A DNA stretch of 64,000 nt. Origin: 0-14-3-00-41-53 sp041500225 (GTDB taxonomy: Bacteria; Nitrospirota; Thermodesulfovibrionia; Thermodesulfovibrionales; SM23-35). Positions 18,544 to 27,358 of the stretch are shown piece after piece. The stretch is taken from the NCBI GenBank assembly GCA_041500225.1, contig JBGQLV010000004.1, positions 18,434 through 82,433 of the forward strand. Direction: 5' to 3'. Below the pieces are notes generated by a model that ran no database searches, was not told the origin of the DNA, and saw nothing but the letters and a program-made list of their open reading frames with translations. Every line of letters begins with the position of its first letter. The first letter of the stretch is position 1. The translations under genes were made by a program, and so were the position numbers.

Positions 18544-19577
18544 TACAAATTAATAGCTACTCTTCTAAGCATGTCAATCTCATCGAGCATTTTGCCAACA
18601 CCCCGGACAACCGCTGTAAGGGGATCCTCTGCTACTACAACCGGAAGTCCTGTCTCTTCTCTTATAAGTATATCAAGACCCCTGAGAAGGGCACCACCGC
18701 CAGCCATGATTATACCTCTATCCACAATATCTGATGCGAGTTCAGGAGGTGTATTTTCTAAGATGACCTTAATCGTGTCAAGTATTATATTAATAGGCTC
18801 ATTAAGTGCCTCACGGATTTCTGCTTCATTAATTGTTATGGTCTTAGGTATGCCTGAGATAAGGTCCCTTCCCTTTACATCCATTACGCGCTTATCGCTG
18901 CCCTCTGTATTATAGGCTGAACCAATATTAATCTTTATCCGTTCGGCGGTCATATCTCCTATCATGAGGTTATATCTCCGTTTAATATAGGCCATAATCG
19001 CCTCATCCATCTTGTCACCGCCAACCCTTACAGCCTTGCTGTAAACTACCCCGTCAAGTGATATGACAGCAACATCGGTGGTACCGCCGCCGATATCTAC
19101 AATCATATTACCTGACGGCTCACCTACAGGAAGACCTACCCCTATTGCAGCTGCCATGGGCTCTCCTATCATGTAAACCTCTCTTGCTCCTGACACCTGA
19201 GCAGCATCTTTTACTGCTCGCTGTTCAACCTGCGTAATCCCGGAAGGCACTCCAATAATCACCCTTGGGGAAACGAAACTCCTTCTGTTATGAACTTTTG
19301 TTATGAAGTATTTCAGCATTTCTCCTGTGGCGTCAAAGTCTGCTATAACTCCATCCTTCATAGGTCTTATTGCAATTATGTTGGAAGGGGTCTTGCCGAG
19401 CATTCTTTTTGCCTCGGCTCCAACTGCTATAGGTTTTTTATCATCTTTTCTAATTACAACCACAGAAGGCTCGTCGCATACAATACCTTTTCCTTTAACG
19501 AATACAAGGGTATTTGCTGTACCAAGATCTATAGCAAGATCGTTTGAGAATAATCCGAGGATTTTATGGAAAAACAT
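18543..19577 (-). CDS. mreB: actin-like rod shape protein MreB
   Basis: 344 aa, full length. Phosphate-1 motif DLGTANTLVF, phosphate-2 motif IVDIGGGTTDVAVISL and adenosine motif IIMAGGGALLRG are all present. It polymerises on the inner face of the membrane and steers wall synthesis. Translation is coupled to the upstream RDD gene through a TAATG overlap. Confidence 0.96.
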   Translation of the reverse strand: MFFHKILGLFSNDLAIDLGTANTLVFVKGKGIVCDEPSVVVIRKDDKKPIAVGAEAKRMLGKTPSNIIAIRPMKDGVIADFDATGEMLKYFITKVHNRRSFVSPRVIIGVPSGITQVEQRAVKDAAQVSGAREVYMIGEPMAAAIGVGLPVGEPSGNMIVDIGGGTTDVAVISLDGVVYSKAVRVGGDKMDEAIMAYIKRRYNLMIGDMTAERIKINIGSAYNTEGSDKRVMDVKGRDLISGIPKTITINEAEIREALNEPINIILDTIKVILENTPPELASDIVDRGIIMAGGGALLRGLDILIREETGLPVVVAEDPLTAVVRGVGKMLDEIDMLRRVAINL

Positions 19578-20002
19578 TATGCCTCCTGTTTTACCCGAGG
19601 GCTTTCTATTACAATAGTTTTTGCAATCTCGTCGCCAAAACGCATTCCATCCCTGCTTCCCAATAAGATAATAAATTCAAAAATAGAAAGAAGCACTATA
19701 AATATCCATCCAAACCAGATCATCTTATAAAAAAGAAACCCGATACCGAAGGTGCTATTCCTTAGTATCGAATCTCTAAATGTACATGGGGTGTTTGTAT
19801 CTGCTGAGACAACCCTGAGCCCTATAAGTTTTTTCCCCAAGCTTCTCCCATCAAAAAGACCATCACCTATTAAAAGATAAGCAATCCCTGCAAAAAATCC
19901 AGCCTTAGGTATTACCTCTACTGCTGCTGCGATGATAATAAAGTCAAGGATTTTAGCGACAGTTCTGAGAAGCAATCCTGCCCTTTTAAATTCCTCGGAC
20001 AT
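19577..20002 (-). CDS. RDD family membrane protein
   Basis: 141 aa with an RDD-type start (RAGLLLRTVAKILDFIIIAA) and about three helices; the motif LGKKLIGLRVV is typical of RDD proteins. Function unknown in most bacteria. First gene of the mre cluster, overlapping mreB by one base, so probably co-expressed with it. Confidence 0.75.
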   Translation of the reverse strand: MSEEFKRAGLLLRTVAKILDFIIIAAAVEVIPKAGFFAGIAYLLIGDGLFDGRSLGKKLIGLRVVSADTNTPCTFRDSILRNSTFGIGFLFYKMIWFGWIFIVLLSIFEFIILLGSRDGMRFGDEIAKTIVIESPRVKQEA

Positions 20003-20049
20003 TTATAAATCTTAACAGAAGATTCCTTAATTTTTCAAGGTTACTTAAG

Positions 20050-20085
20050 TTTCTACAGTTTCTTGTGTTTCTACAGTTTCTTGTG
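20050..20085 (+). repeat. tandem duplication of an 18-mer in the mre-rdgB spacer
   Basis: Two exact copies of TTTCTACAGTTTCTTGTG lie head to tail, followed by the looser repeats ACTCAATGA and ACTCAATAA. They sit between the divergent RDD and rdgB genes. No function is evident. Confidence 0.85.
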
Positions 20086-20123
20086 TTATAACTCCATAAA
20101 CTCAATGAACTCAATAAACTAAC

Positions 20124-20729
20124 ATGGATATAGTTCTTGCCACGAGAAATAAAAAGAAAATTGAAGAAATAAAAAGGATTACATCTGGCATGGCAATCTC
20201 AATTTATATGCTTGATGACTTTCCAGGATGTCCCGAGGTAGAGGAGGACGGAGTTACATTTGAGGAGAATGCGATTAAGAAGGCTGTAACTGTTGCAAGA
20301 TATACAGGGAAACCGGCGCTTGCTGATGACTCTGGTCTTGAGGTGTACGAGTTGAACGGTGCTCCGGGCACATTATCTGCAAGGTATGCTGGTGAGGGCG
20401 CAGATGACAGAAAAAATATCGAAAAATTGTTATATAAGATGCGCTCAATCGTTGAAGAGAAGAGGAAGGCAAGGTTTGTATGCTGTATAGCCATAGCATT
20501 ACCTGATGGTAATATAAATATATTTTATGGATATTCTGAGGGCAGGATAGGCACCGAGCCGAAAGGCCTTAGCGGCTTCGGATACGACCCGATATTTTAT
20601 CCCGAAAGCCACAGCAGGACATTTGCTGAGATGAGTGATGGGGAAAAGGATGCTATCAGCCACAGGGGGATGGCGCTGAGTAAGGTTCGGGGGTATCTTA
20701 GAAAAAAGATAGATTTTTCGATGGCTTAA
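20124..20729 (+). CDS. rdgB: non-canonical purine NTP pyrophosphatase (RdgB/HAM1)
   Basis: 201 aa. It begins with the family motif ATRNKKKIEEI and carries ALADDSGLEV and SGFGYDPIFYP, the nucleotide-binding signatures. It hydrolyses dITP, ITP and XTP to the monophosphate and so keeps deaminated purines out of DNA. No Shine-Dalgarno is apparent before the ATG. Confidence 0.93.
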   Translation: MDIVLATRNKKKIEEIKRITSGMAISIYMLDDFPGCPEVEEDGVTFEENAIKKAVTVARYTGKPALADDSGLEVYELNGAPGTLSARYAGEGADDRKNIEKLLYKMRSIVEEKRKARFVCCIAIALPDGNINIFYGYSEGRIGTEPKGLSGFGYDPIFYPESHSRTFAEMSDGEKDAISHRGMALSKVRGYLRKKIDFSMA

Positions 20730-20822
20730 TAGCTTAAAAGCAAGTAATAAAGGTAATAAGTAAATCTTATCGATTTATCAAAAATATGAATTTGACTTAA
20801 AACATTGCAGAGCATATATTAT

Positions 20823-20854
20823 GTGTGATTTTTTTGGTTTCTAAAAAATCACAC
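20823..20854. promoter_or_regulatory. 12-bp inverted repeat upstream of adk-sat-apr
   Basis: GTGTGATTTTTT and AAAAAATCACAC form a perfect 12-bp inverted repeat with an 8-base spacer. A weaker repeat follows (AATCAC...GTGATT, about 20882-20906), then a TATAAT at 20911-20916 in front of adk. This could be an operator for the sulfate-activation genes or a terminator-like hairpin after rdgB. The rest of the 258-bp spacer shows no gene. Confidence 0.4.
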
Positions 20855-20987
20855 TGCCGCGTAACTTAAATTTGAAACTAAAATCACGCTTATTTTTTAA
20901 GTGATTGCGATATAATTTTGTCTGTAACAGTCGTTACTTATAAATTTTAGTTAGTTGTCATTAAAAATAATTATGGGGGTATAGTTT

Positions 20988-21635
20988 ATGAGACTTGTAT
21001 TGCTTGGCGCACCAGGGGCTGGGAAAGGGACTCAGGCGAAGATGCTGATAGAAAAATATAAGATTCCTCAGATTTCTACAGGTGATATCCTGAGGAAAGC
21101 TGTAGCTGACAGCACACCGCTTGGAAAAGAGGCAAAAGTAATTATGGATAAGGGTGAACTCGTTCCTGACAAGATAGTTTTGGGTCTTGTTGAGGAAAGA
21201 GTCAAGCAGGATGACTGTAAAAAAGGTTTTATACTTGATGGGTTCCCGAGGAATACTGCACAGGCAGAAGCACTTGATAAGATGCTAAATGCCATGAGGT
21301 TGCCGATTGATTCTGCCTTGAGTGTTGATGTCCCAAAGAATGACCTTATGAAGAGACTAACAGGAAGGAGGACATGTAAAAATTGTCAGCAGATGTACAA
21401 CGTATATTATTCGCCGCCAAAGAAGGATGCTTTATGTGATAAATGTGGTGGCGAGCTTTTTCAGAGGGGTGACGACAAAGAGGATACGATCAAGAAAAGG
21501 CTTGATGTATATGATGCGCAAACAGCACCTCTTATAGATTATTACAAAAAGAAAGGAATACTTAAGTCCGTAATGGGTGTTGGCAATATTGATGAGATAT
21601 TCAATAAGGTTTGCGCTTTATTGGAAGGTAAGTAG
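20988..21635 (+). CDS. adk: adenylate kinase, zinc-binding lid type
   Basis: 215 aa. P-loop GAPGAGKGT at 7-15 and a lid with four cysteines at 130, 133, 150 and 153 (C-x2-C...C-x2-C), the structural zinc type. It converts AMP + ATP to 2 ADP. It lies 34 bp upstream of sat on the same strand. Because AprBA releases AMP, this position suggests Adk is recruited to recover AMP during sulfate reduction. Confidence 0.95.
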   Translation: MRLVLLGAPGAGKGTQAKMLIEKYKIPQISTGDILRKAVADSTPLGKEAKVIMDKGELVPDKIVLGLVEERVKQDDCKKGFILDGFPRNTAQAEALDKMLNAMRLPIDSALSVDVPKNDLMKRLTGRRTCKNCQQMYNVYYSPPKKDALCDKCGGELFQRGDDKEDTIKKRLDVYDAQTAPLIDYYKKKGILKSVMGVGNIDEIFNKVCALLEGK

Positions 21636-21669
21636 GCAGTACCTATTAACTTAGATAAAGGAGGAAAAG

Positions 21670-22944
21670 ATGGAAAACATTGGTCACGGCGGCAAACCAG
21701 TCATTGAGCGGGTTATGCCGAAAGAAGTAGCGATTAAGAGGCTGGCAGAACTGAAAGCAGCAAAGGCAAAAGAGTACGATGTACGTTTGCAGATTGCGAC
21801 AGAGATTCTTGACATTGCATACGGCTTTTTCACACCCATTGAAGGGTTTATGACAAAGGCGGACGTGGATGCTGTTTGCGATAAAATGACATTGGCAGAT
21901 GGGACTGTATGGAGCATCCCGATTGTATTTGACATTTCTGAAGAGGAGTTAAAGTCAACAGGGATAAAGAAGGATGATACAGTAATTCTTACTTATACTG
22001 GCAATCCTTTAGCTATTTTTGACATTACAGACGTATTTACAATTGACAAGAAAGATCTTGCCCTGAAGGTCTATGGTACTACAGAAGAGAAACATCCGGG
22101 TGTAAAGAGGACGTATCAATATAAGGATAAATTCCTTGGCGGAAAGATTACACTCCTCAACCCTCCGAAAATAAACGAGCCTTTCACAAGATTCTGGCTT
22201 ACACCACTACAGATGAGGGAAAGATTCAAGGAAAAAGGCTGGGAGATGATCATCAACCATCAGACAAGAAACGTTCCACATACGGGTCATGAATGGCTTA
22301 TGAAAGGTGCATACTTAGGAGCCTATGGTTCTATGATGGTAGATAAACCTCGTGGCGGTATACTGGTCAATGCGATTATCGGTTCGAAGAGACCAGGTGA
22401 CTATATTGATGAAGCTATTATCCTTTGCCAGGAAGCTCAGGGGAAATATGGATATTTCAGGGACGATATCTTTTTAACAACATGCAGCCTCTGGGATATG
22501 CGTTATGCAGGACCAAGAGAAGCAGTATTCCATGCATGCCTGAGGACAAATCTTGGTTGCACACACCATATGTTTGGAAGAGATCACGCCGGTGTTGGAA
22601 GTTATTATGATCCGTATGATGCTCACAGGATTTTCACTAAACTGCCCAAAGGTTCTCTTGGGATAACACCTATCTTTAACCTTGACTGGTGGTTCTGTCC
22701 AGTTTGCGATGAGGTTACTTACATGGGTTTTTGCGGGCACAAGGATAAAAAGGCATCATTCAGCGGTACATTAATCAGAAGTATCATTCAGGATGGTGTG
22801 AAGCCGCCGCGTAGAATCTTCAGACCCGAGGTCTTCGATATCATTATGGAATGTGCAGAAAAGTACGGCTTTGGCTCTGCGTTTGTTAATGAGGATTACT
22901 TAAAGAACAGGCAACCGGTATTTACGATAGGACCATTGAAATAA
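21670..22944 (+). CDS. sat: sulfate adenylyltransferase (ATP sulfurylase), dissimilatory type
   Basis: 424 aa. Catalytic motifs QTRN (198-201) and H204-x2-H207 are present, as is a C-terminal zinc site (WFCPVCD...GFCGH) seen in bacterial and archaeal homomeric enzymes. No APS kinase domain is fused, as expected for the dissimilatory type. It activates sulfate with ATP to APS and PPi. A strong Shine-Dalgarno (AAAGGAGG) precedes the ATG. First of sat-X-aprB-aprA. Confidence 0.96.
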   Translation: MENIGHGGKPVIERVMPKEVAIKRLAELKAAKAKEYDVRLQIATEILDIAYGFFTPIEGFMTKADVDAVCDKMTLADGTVWSIPIVFDISEEELKSTGIKKDDTVILTYTGNPLAIFDITDVFTIDKKDLALKVYGTTEEKHPGVKRTYQYKDKFLGGKITLLNPPKINEPFTRFWLTPLQMRERFKEKGWEMIINHQTRNVPHTGHEWLMKGAYLGAYGSMMVDKPRGGILVNAIIGSKRPGDYIDEAIILCQEAQGKYGYFRDDIFLTTCSLWDMRYAGPREAVFHACLRTNLGCTHHMFGRDHAGVGSYYDPYDAHRIFTKLPKGSLGITPIFNLDWWFCPVCDEVTYMGFCGHKDKKASFSGTLIRSIIQDGVKPPRRIFRPEVFDIIMECAEKYGFGSAFVNEDYLKNRQPVFTIGPLK

Positions 22945-22973
22945 ATATTGAAATAAAAAAAGGAGGGATAAAT

Positions 22974-23279
22974 ATGGCAGAAGAGACTTATCCAATCAAT
23001 TTATGGATTAATGAGGAACGGCTTGAAAAACTTCAGGCAGCCGGTCTTGCAGGTATGTGTAAAGAAGTATTGGCAGGGTTAAAGGTTGTAGCTGTACCTA
23101 ACACAGCAGAACAGAGAGACAAGATACTAAAAATATTCCCTGTGGCAAAATATGATACCGCTACGACAAAAAGCATTGAGAATCTTCCACGGCAAATAAA
23201 AGACCAGATATTTGACCTTGTCGTCAAGAAAAAGTCGTTGGATGTTATGGGTGATTTCATTAAATCTCAGGAGAAATAA
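22974..23279 (+). CDS. conserved-looking unknown protein between sat and aprB
   Basis: 101 aa, soluble, mixed alpha/beta, no signal peptide or cofactor motif. It starts MAEETYPINLWINEERLEKL; the single Cys is in AGMCKEVL. An excellent Shine-Dalgarno (AAAGGAGGG) and placement 29 bp after sat and 91 bp before aprB imply co-expression with sulfate activation. No family was identified with confidence. It might be an accessory or regulatory protein for Sat or AprBA; that is inference from position only. Confidence 0.8.
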   Translation: MAEETYPINLWINEERLEKLQAAGLAGMCKEVLAGLKVVAVPNTAEQRDKILKIFPVAKYDTATTKSIENLPRQIKDQIFDLVVKKKSLDVMGDFIKSQEK

Positions 23280-23370
23280 TCAAGGAAAGGGGGTGGAAAG
23301 CCTTTTAAGATTTTGGTCTGTTTTTACTTTTTTACGTTAATTTATAAACTATAGTAAGGAGGTGTTTTAA

Positions 23371-23814
23371 ATGCCAAGTTTTGTAATTACAGAAAAGTGT
23401 GATGGCTGCAAAGGGCAGGATAAGACAGCATGTATGTATATCTGTCCCAATGACCTCATGGTTCTGGACAAGGAGAGGATGAAGGCATACAATCAGGAGC
23501 CTACTTATTGCTGGGAGTGCTACTGTTGTGTAAAGATATGTCCACAGCAGGCTATGGATGTCAGGGGATATGCAGACTTTATGCCCCTTGGTGCTGCATC
23601 AACTCCACTGAGAGGAACTGAGGACATCATGTGGACCATCACATTCAGGGATGGAAGAATCAAGAGGTTTAAGTATGCAACGAGAACTACACCAGAGGGT
23701 TCGATAAAGGCACTGGAGGGATTTCCCGAGGCAAAGGCAGCAGATTTGGCCAACCAGTTATTGCTTGGAGAGCCTGACATAATGGGAGTAAAAGAGCTCC
23801 CGACAAAGAAATAA
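23371..23814 (+). CDS. aprB: adenylylsulfate reductase beta subunit
   Basis: 147 aa. An N-terminal ferredoxin-like part binds two [4Fe-4S] clusters (CDGCKGQDKTACMYIC and CWECYCCVKICPQQA), followed by a beta-sheet part and a C-terminal tail that wraps AprA. It passes electrons from Qmo to the FAD of AprA. Strong Shine-Dalgarno (AAGGAGG); 16 bp before the preferred aprA start. Confidence 0.96.
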   Translation: MPSFVITEKCDGCKGQDKTACMYICPNDLMVLDKERMKAYNQEPTYCWECYCCVKICPQQAMDVRGYADFMPLGAASTPLRGTEDIMWTITFRDGRIKRFKYATRTTPEGSIKALEGFPEAKAADLANQLLLGEPDIMGVKELPTKK

Positions 23815-23830
23815 GAAAGGAGGGATGACC

Positions 23831-25747
23831 ATGAGAGAAATTGCAACAGAAGTTGTTGAAACCGATATTTTGATACTCGGTGGAGGAATGGCCGGCTGTG
23901 GTGCTGCAGTAGAGGCTGCATACTGGGCAAAGCCACTGGGTTTAAAGGTAACACTTGTAGACAAGGCTGCCATTGACAGAAGTGGTCCTGTAGCGATGGG
24001 CCTTTCTGCCATTAATACATATATGGGAATGGATGGAAAGGTAACTATGAATTCCCGTATGCCGGAAAGGTATGCTGAGTATGTGACGAATGACCAGATG
24101 GGTTTAGCAAGGCAGGACCTCGTCTTTGATATTGGAAGACATGTGGATTCGTCAGTCAGACTCTTTGAGAAATGGGGACTTCCTATATGGAAGGATGATG
24201 CAGGGAATTTTAAAAAATCAGGTGAATGGCAGGTGATGATATCCGGCGAGAGTTACAAGATCATCGTGGCAGAGGCAGCAAAAAACGCTATAGGTACCCT
24301 TGGTGATAAAGGCCAGATAATTGAGAGGGTCTACATAACACACCTTCTGAAAGATGAGAAAGAGCCTGACAGGGTATGTGGTGCAGTCGGTTTTAGCGTC
24401 AGGGAAAACAAATTCTATGCCTTTAAGGCAAAGGTAGTTGTCTGTATATTGGGTGGTGCAGTCCATGTATTCAGGCCAAGGTCTCAGGGTGAAGGCTTTG
24501 GGAGGTCCTGGATGCCGCCATTTTTAGGAGGAACGACTTATGCCCTCACTCTCCAGGCTGGGGGTGAGCTTACTCAGATGGATGTGACCTTTGTCCCGCC
24601 AAGGTTCAAAGACTCATATGGTCCTGTTGGCACATTCTTCCTGCTCTTTAAGACACCGGCAACAAATGCCTATGACGGGCCATACGTTGGTGCGTATGGG
24701 TCCGAGACAGACAAGTGGGCGCCATATGCAAAGGCAAAGCCCTGTCCAACTCCTGTGAGAAACTATGAGATGATACTCTGCACGAAGGAAGGCAAAACTC
24801 CGTTTCTCATGCACACAAACAGGGTGGTAGAAAGGTATCAGAAGGAGATAACAGATCCAAAGGAGCTGAAGAAGAAGATAAAAGAGTATGAAAGCGAAGC
24901 CTGGGAGGACTTTCTCGACATGACAATCGCAGGTGCCACAAACTGGGCTGCCCATAATATTGACCCTATGGAAAAACCGATGGAGCTTCAGTTGTCAGAT
25001 CCTTGCTTCATAGGTTCACATGCCTCCTCTGTTGGTGCATGGTGCTGTGGCGCTGAAGACCTTATGCCAGCAGAATACAAAGCAGACTTCCCTGCCCAGT
25101 ATAACTGCATGACTACTGTTATGGGTCTATTCACGGCAGGTTGCGGGGTAGGGGCAAGTGCCCATAAGTTCTCAAGTGGCGCCCATGTACAGGGAAGGAT
25201 TGCAGCAAAGTCAGCGATTAGGTTTGCCAATGATAAGAAGGACTACAAACCAACTGTATCTGATGATACGATAAACAAACTCAAGGAAATAGTATATAGG
25301 CCATTTGCCCTCTATGATGAGAAGAGCACGTATACAACGATGCCTGATGTGAATCCTAACTATATCTCCCCGCACAGTTTCCTATTCAGAGTACAGAAGA
25401 TAATGGGAGAATATGCAGGTAGCTGGGAGACATTGTATGGAACATCTGACAAGATGCTCGAGACCGCCCTCTGGAAGTTATCATTCTGCGTAGAGGATGC
25501 AGAGAAGATTGCTGCCAAGGACCTTCATGAGCTACTGAGAGGATGGGAGGCAATACACAGATTGTGGGTTGCCGAGGCATGTGTAAGGACAAGGCTGGCG
25601 AGGAAGGAGTCAAGATGGCCCGGGTATTACTATAAGTACGATTACCTTAAACTGGATGAAGGACAGAAGCATTTTGTAAACGTGAAGTATGATGTGGGTA
25701 AGAAGGAATGGAAGGTCATTGAAAGGCCAATGATCCCTATTATTTAG
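23831..25747 (+). CDS. aprA: adenylylsulfate reductase alpha subunit
   Basis: 638 aa from this start. FAD-binding flavoprotein of the succinate dehydrogenase/fumarate reductase superfamily, with dinucleotide fold ILGGGMAGCGAAVEAAYWA at the N-terminus and the AprA motif GATNWAAHN. It reduces APS to sulfite and AMP. An upstream in-frame ATG at 23825 directly abuts the AAAGGAGGG ribosome site, leaving no spacing; the ATG at 23831 has about six bases of spacing and is preferred. The enzyme also runs in reverse in sulfur oxidisers; direction is inferred from qmo, adk and hppA nearby. Confidence 0.97.
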   Translation: MREIATEVVETDILILGGGMAGCGAAVEAAYWAKPLGLKVTLVDKAAIDRSGPVAMGLSAINTYMGMDGKVTMNSRMPERYAEYVTNDQMGLARQDLVFDIGRHVDSSVRLFEKWGLPIWKDDAGNFKKSGEWQVMISGESYKIIVAEAAKNAIGTLGDKGQIIERVYITHLLKDEKEPDRVCGAVGFSVRENKFYAFKAKVVVCILGGAVHVFRPRSQGEGFGRSWMPPFLGGTTYALTLQAGGELTQMDVTFVPPRFKDSYGPVGTFFLLFKTPATNAYDGPYVGAYGSETDKWAPYAKAKPCPTPVRNYEMILCTKEGKTPFLMHTNRVVERYQKEITDPKELKKKIKEYESEAWEDFLDMTIAGATNWAAHNIDPMEKPMELQLSDPCFIGSHASSVGAWCCGAEDLMPAEYKADFPAQYNCMTTVMGLFTAGCGVGASAHKFSSGAHVQGRIAAKSAIRFANDKKDYKPTVSDDTINKLKEIVYRPFALYDEKSTYTTMPDVNPNYISPHSFLFRVQKIMGEYAGSWETLYGTSDKMLETALWKLSFCVEDAEKIAAKDLHELLRGWEAIHRLWVAEACVRTRLARKESRWPGYYYKYDYLKLDEGQKHFVNVKYDVGKKEWKVIERPMIPII

Positions 25748-25778
25748 TTGAGCCAGTAGGTTCTTAGAGTATCTATGA

Positions 25779-25803
25779 GGGGGCGACCTTTCAGGTCGCC
25801 CCC
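25779..25803 (+). terminator. strong hairpin after aprA
   Basis: GGGGGCGACCT, loop TTC, AGGTCGCCCCC: an 11-bp perfect stem 32 bp after the aprA stop. It is followed by AAAATTT rather than a clear T tract, so intrinsic termination is likely but not certain. Confidence 0.6.
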
Positions 25804-25830
25804 AAAATTTAGGGCCAGTTCTCTTTTACC

Positions 25831-25895
25831 GTCATTCCGCACTTGATGCGGAATCCAGTATTAAAAGTATGGATTCCTGCTTCCGCAGGAATGAC
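25831..25895. repeat. interspersed palindromic repeat (GTCATTCC...GGAATGAC)
   Basis: Two hairpins, GTCATTCCGC...GCGGAATCC and GGATTCC...GGAATGAC, are also nested by complementary ends (GTCATTCC/GGAATGAC). The layout is that of a short non-coding interspersed repeat. It follows the aprA hairpin directly. Confidence 0.75.
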
Positions 25896-25948
25896 AAAGG
25901 TCAGGTGAAATAAACTCATTCTTTGAAATGAGAGATAGAGAATAATAT

Positions 25949-26731
25949 ATGAATGAAGAATATACCGAAAAACACCAGAGACTCTCTTTAGAGGATAGAT
26001 TCAAATTCTCATGCCATAAAGGGCTTCCCTGTTTTAACACCTGCTGTAATGATATAAATATCTTTCTTACACCTTACGATGTCCTGAGGATGAGAAGGTC
26101 GATTGAAATATCTTCTGGTGAGTTCTTAAAGAGATATACCGTCGCACTATTAGGAGATGAAGGGTTACCTTTGGTGGTGCTTAAGATGCTGGAGGATGAA
26201 AATAAAAGCTGCCCTTTTGTCTTGTCAGATGGGTGCGGGATATACCAGGACAGGCCATGGTCATGCAGGATGTATCCCATATTCCCGGCTTCCTCGAAGG
26301 AAGAAGAGTTTTGGATAGAGGAAAAGCCCTCATGCCTTGGATCTAAAGAGGAAAAACAATGGACAATAGAAGAGTGGAAGAAGGCTCAGGGGATTGATAT
26401 CTATGATAAAATGAATGAATCTTATAAGGTGATCACCTTTCATGATTATTTCCAGAAGGGGAATAAGCTTGATTCAGGAAAAGCGAAGATGCTTTATAAG
26501 GCCTGTTACGACATGGATGAGTTCAAGAGATTCATCTTTGAAACCAGGTTTTTTGATATCTATGATATCGAGAAAGAGGGTATCGAAAAGATAAAAGAAG
26601 ATGAAGAAGAACTCTTAAACTTTGGCTATAGATGGGTAAGATCCAATCTATTTGGGGAAGATACCTTGAAACTCAAAGACAAGGAAATGGATAAGCTCCT
26701 GAAGGCCAAGAAGGAAGAATATTTAACCTAA
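25949..26731 (+). CDS. YkgJ-family cysteine cluster protein, copy 1
   Basis: 260 aa with the conserved pattern FSCHKGLPCFNTCC near the N-terminus, later CPFV, CGIYQDRPWSCRMYP and SCLG, giving about eight conserved cysteines suited to a metal or Fe-S site. YkgJ-type proteins are poorly understood; metal-centre assembly or methylation roles have been suggested for relatives. A close paralogue lies at 30014-30823 and a truncated copy at 38932-39036. Position directly after aprBA hints at a link with APS reductase, as inference. Confidence 0.8.
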   Translation: MNEEYTEKHQRLSLEDRFKFSCHKGLPCFNTCCNDINIFLTPYDVLRMRRSIEISSGEFLKRYTVALLGDEGLPLVVLKMLEDENKSCPFVLSDGCGIYQDRPWSCRMYPIFPASSKEEEFWIEEKPSCLGSKEEKQWTIEEWKKAQGIDIYDKMNESYKVITFHDYFQKGNKLDSGKAKMLYKACYDMDEFKRFIFETRFFDIYDIEKEGIEKIKEDEEELLNFGYRWVRSNLFGEDTLKLKDKEMDKLLKAKKEEYLT

Positions 26732-27246
26732 AGTAAGCCCCTGCCTTTTAATCCTTTTTTAATATGTTGCTCAAGCATAAAAAGGGTATTAAGTTCCTCA
26801 CCTGCGATCTTTTGCAGGTGGATGAGTTTCTCTTTCTGAATACTTCTATGTATTCTCTGGCAGAGATAATTAACGCAGATTACCTCACGAGCCCTGAGGA
26901 GACATCCATTCTCTCCAAGGAAGTAACAAGAAGTGGTGTCATATGCCTGGCTGGGAAGGGTTCTCCCTAACAGGAGGTTTATCAATAAGAGCACCTCGTC
27001 ATAGCTATTCTCCATGCCTGAGCCACAACAACTGCCCTCTTTAATTGCACAATCTCTGCATTCTCTCACTATCCCGATGGAGACCATCTCCTTCCATGTC
27101 GCCTCAATATTCTGATCCAGATGGAGTAGCCGACTCCGGATCTCATTATCCTGAAGCAAGTCGTAACCAAAATTCGCTTGAAGATGATAGGTCAATGCGA
27201 TTTTGTACTCAATCGAACTCTTGAAGTGCATGACTAAATTTAGCAC
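26728..27246 (-). CDS. cysteine-rich protein, distant YkgJ-like
   Basis: 172 aa starting at GTG, preceded by GAGG with 7-base spacing. The N-terminal half is helical; the second half has ECRDCAIKEGSCCGSG, then CYFLGENGC and CVNYLC. The C-x2-C, CC and later CxLxx(x)C layout recalls YkgJ proteins but the order differs. It converges with YkgJ copy 1, sharing 4 bp at the stop codons. Function unknown; a metal-binding role is likely from the cysteines. Confidence 0.65.
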   Translation of the reverse strand: MLNLVMHFKSSIEYKIALTYHLQANFGYDLLQDNEIRSRLLHLDQNIEATWKEMVSIGIVRECRDCAIKEGSCCGSGMENSYDEVLLLINLLLGRTLPSQAYDTTSCYFLGENGCLLRAREVICVNYLCQRIHRSIQKEKLIHLQKIAGEELNTLFMLEQHIKKGLKGRGLL

Positions 27247-27295
27247 ACTTTACCTCAGCTAATAAATATATCTTTTTGCTTGTAATTAATCCCAT
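27209..27295 (-). CDS. possible 28-aa leader ORF overlapping the Cys-rich gene
   Basis: MGLITSKKIYLLAEVKCAKF... ends 38 bp inside the 172-aa gene in another frame. It has the strongest ribosome site of the region (AAGGAGGGCAACCAT then ATG). It may be a leader for coupled translation, or the 5' end of a longer ancestral gene broken by a frameshift. Confidence 0.35.
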   Translation of the reverse strand: MGLITSKKIYLLAEVKCAKFSHALQEFD

Positions 27296-27358
27296 ATGGT
27301 TGCCCTCCTTATAAGACCTAAATTAAGCGATTTTTTATGGTAAATGTCCTGTAGTTGC

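Noticed and set aside
20730..20987. Riboswitch upstream of adk
   Set aside because: Only simple A/T-rich hairpins are present; no conserved riboswitch core was recognised.
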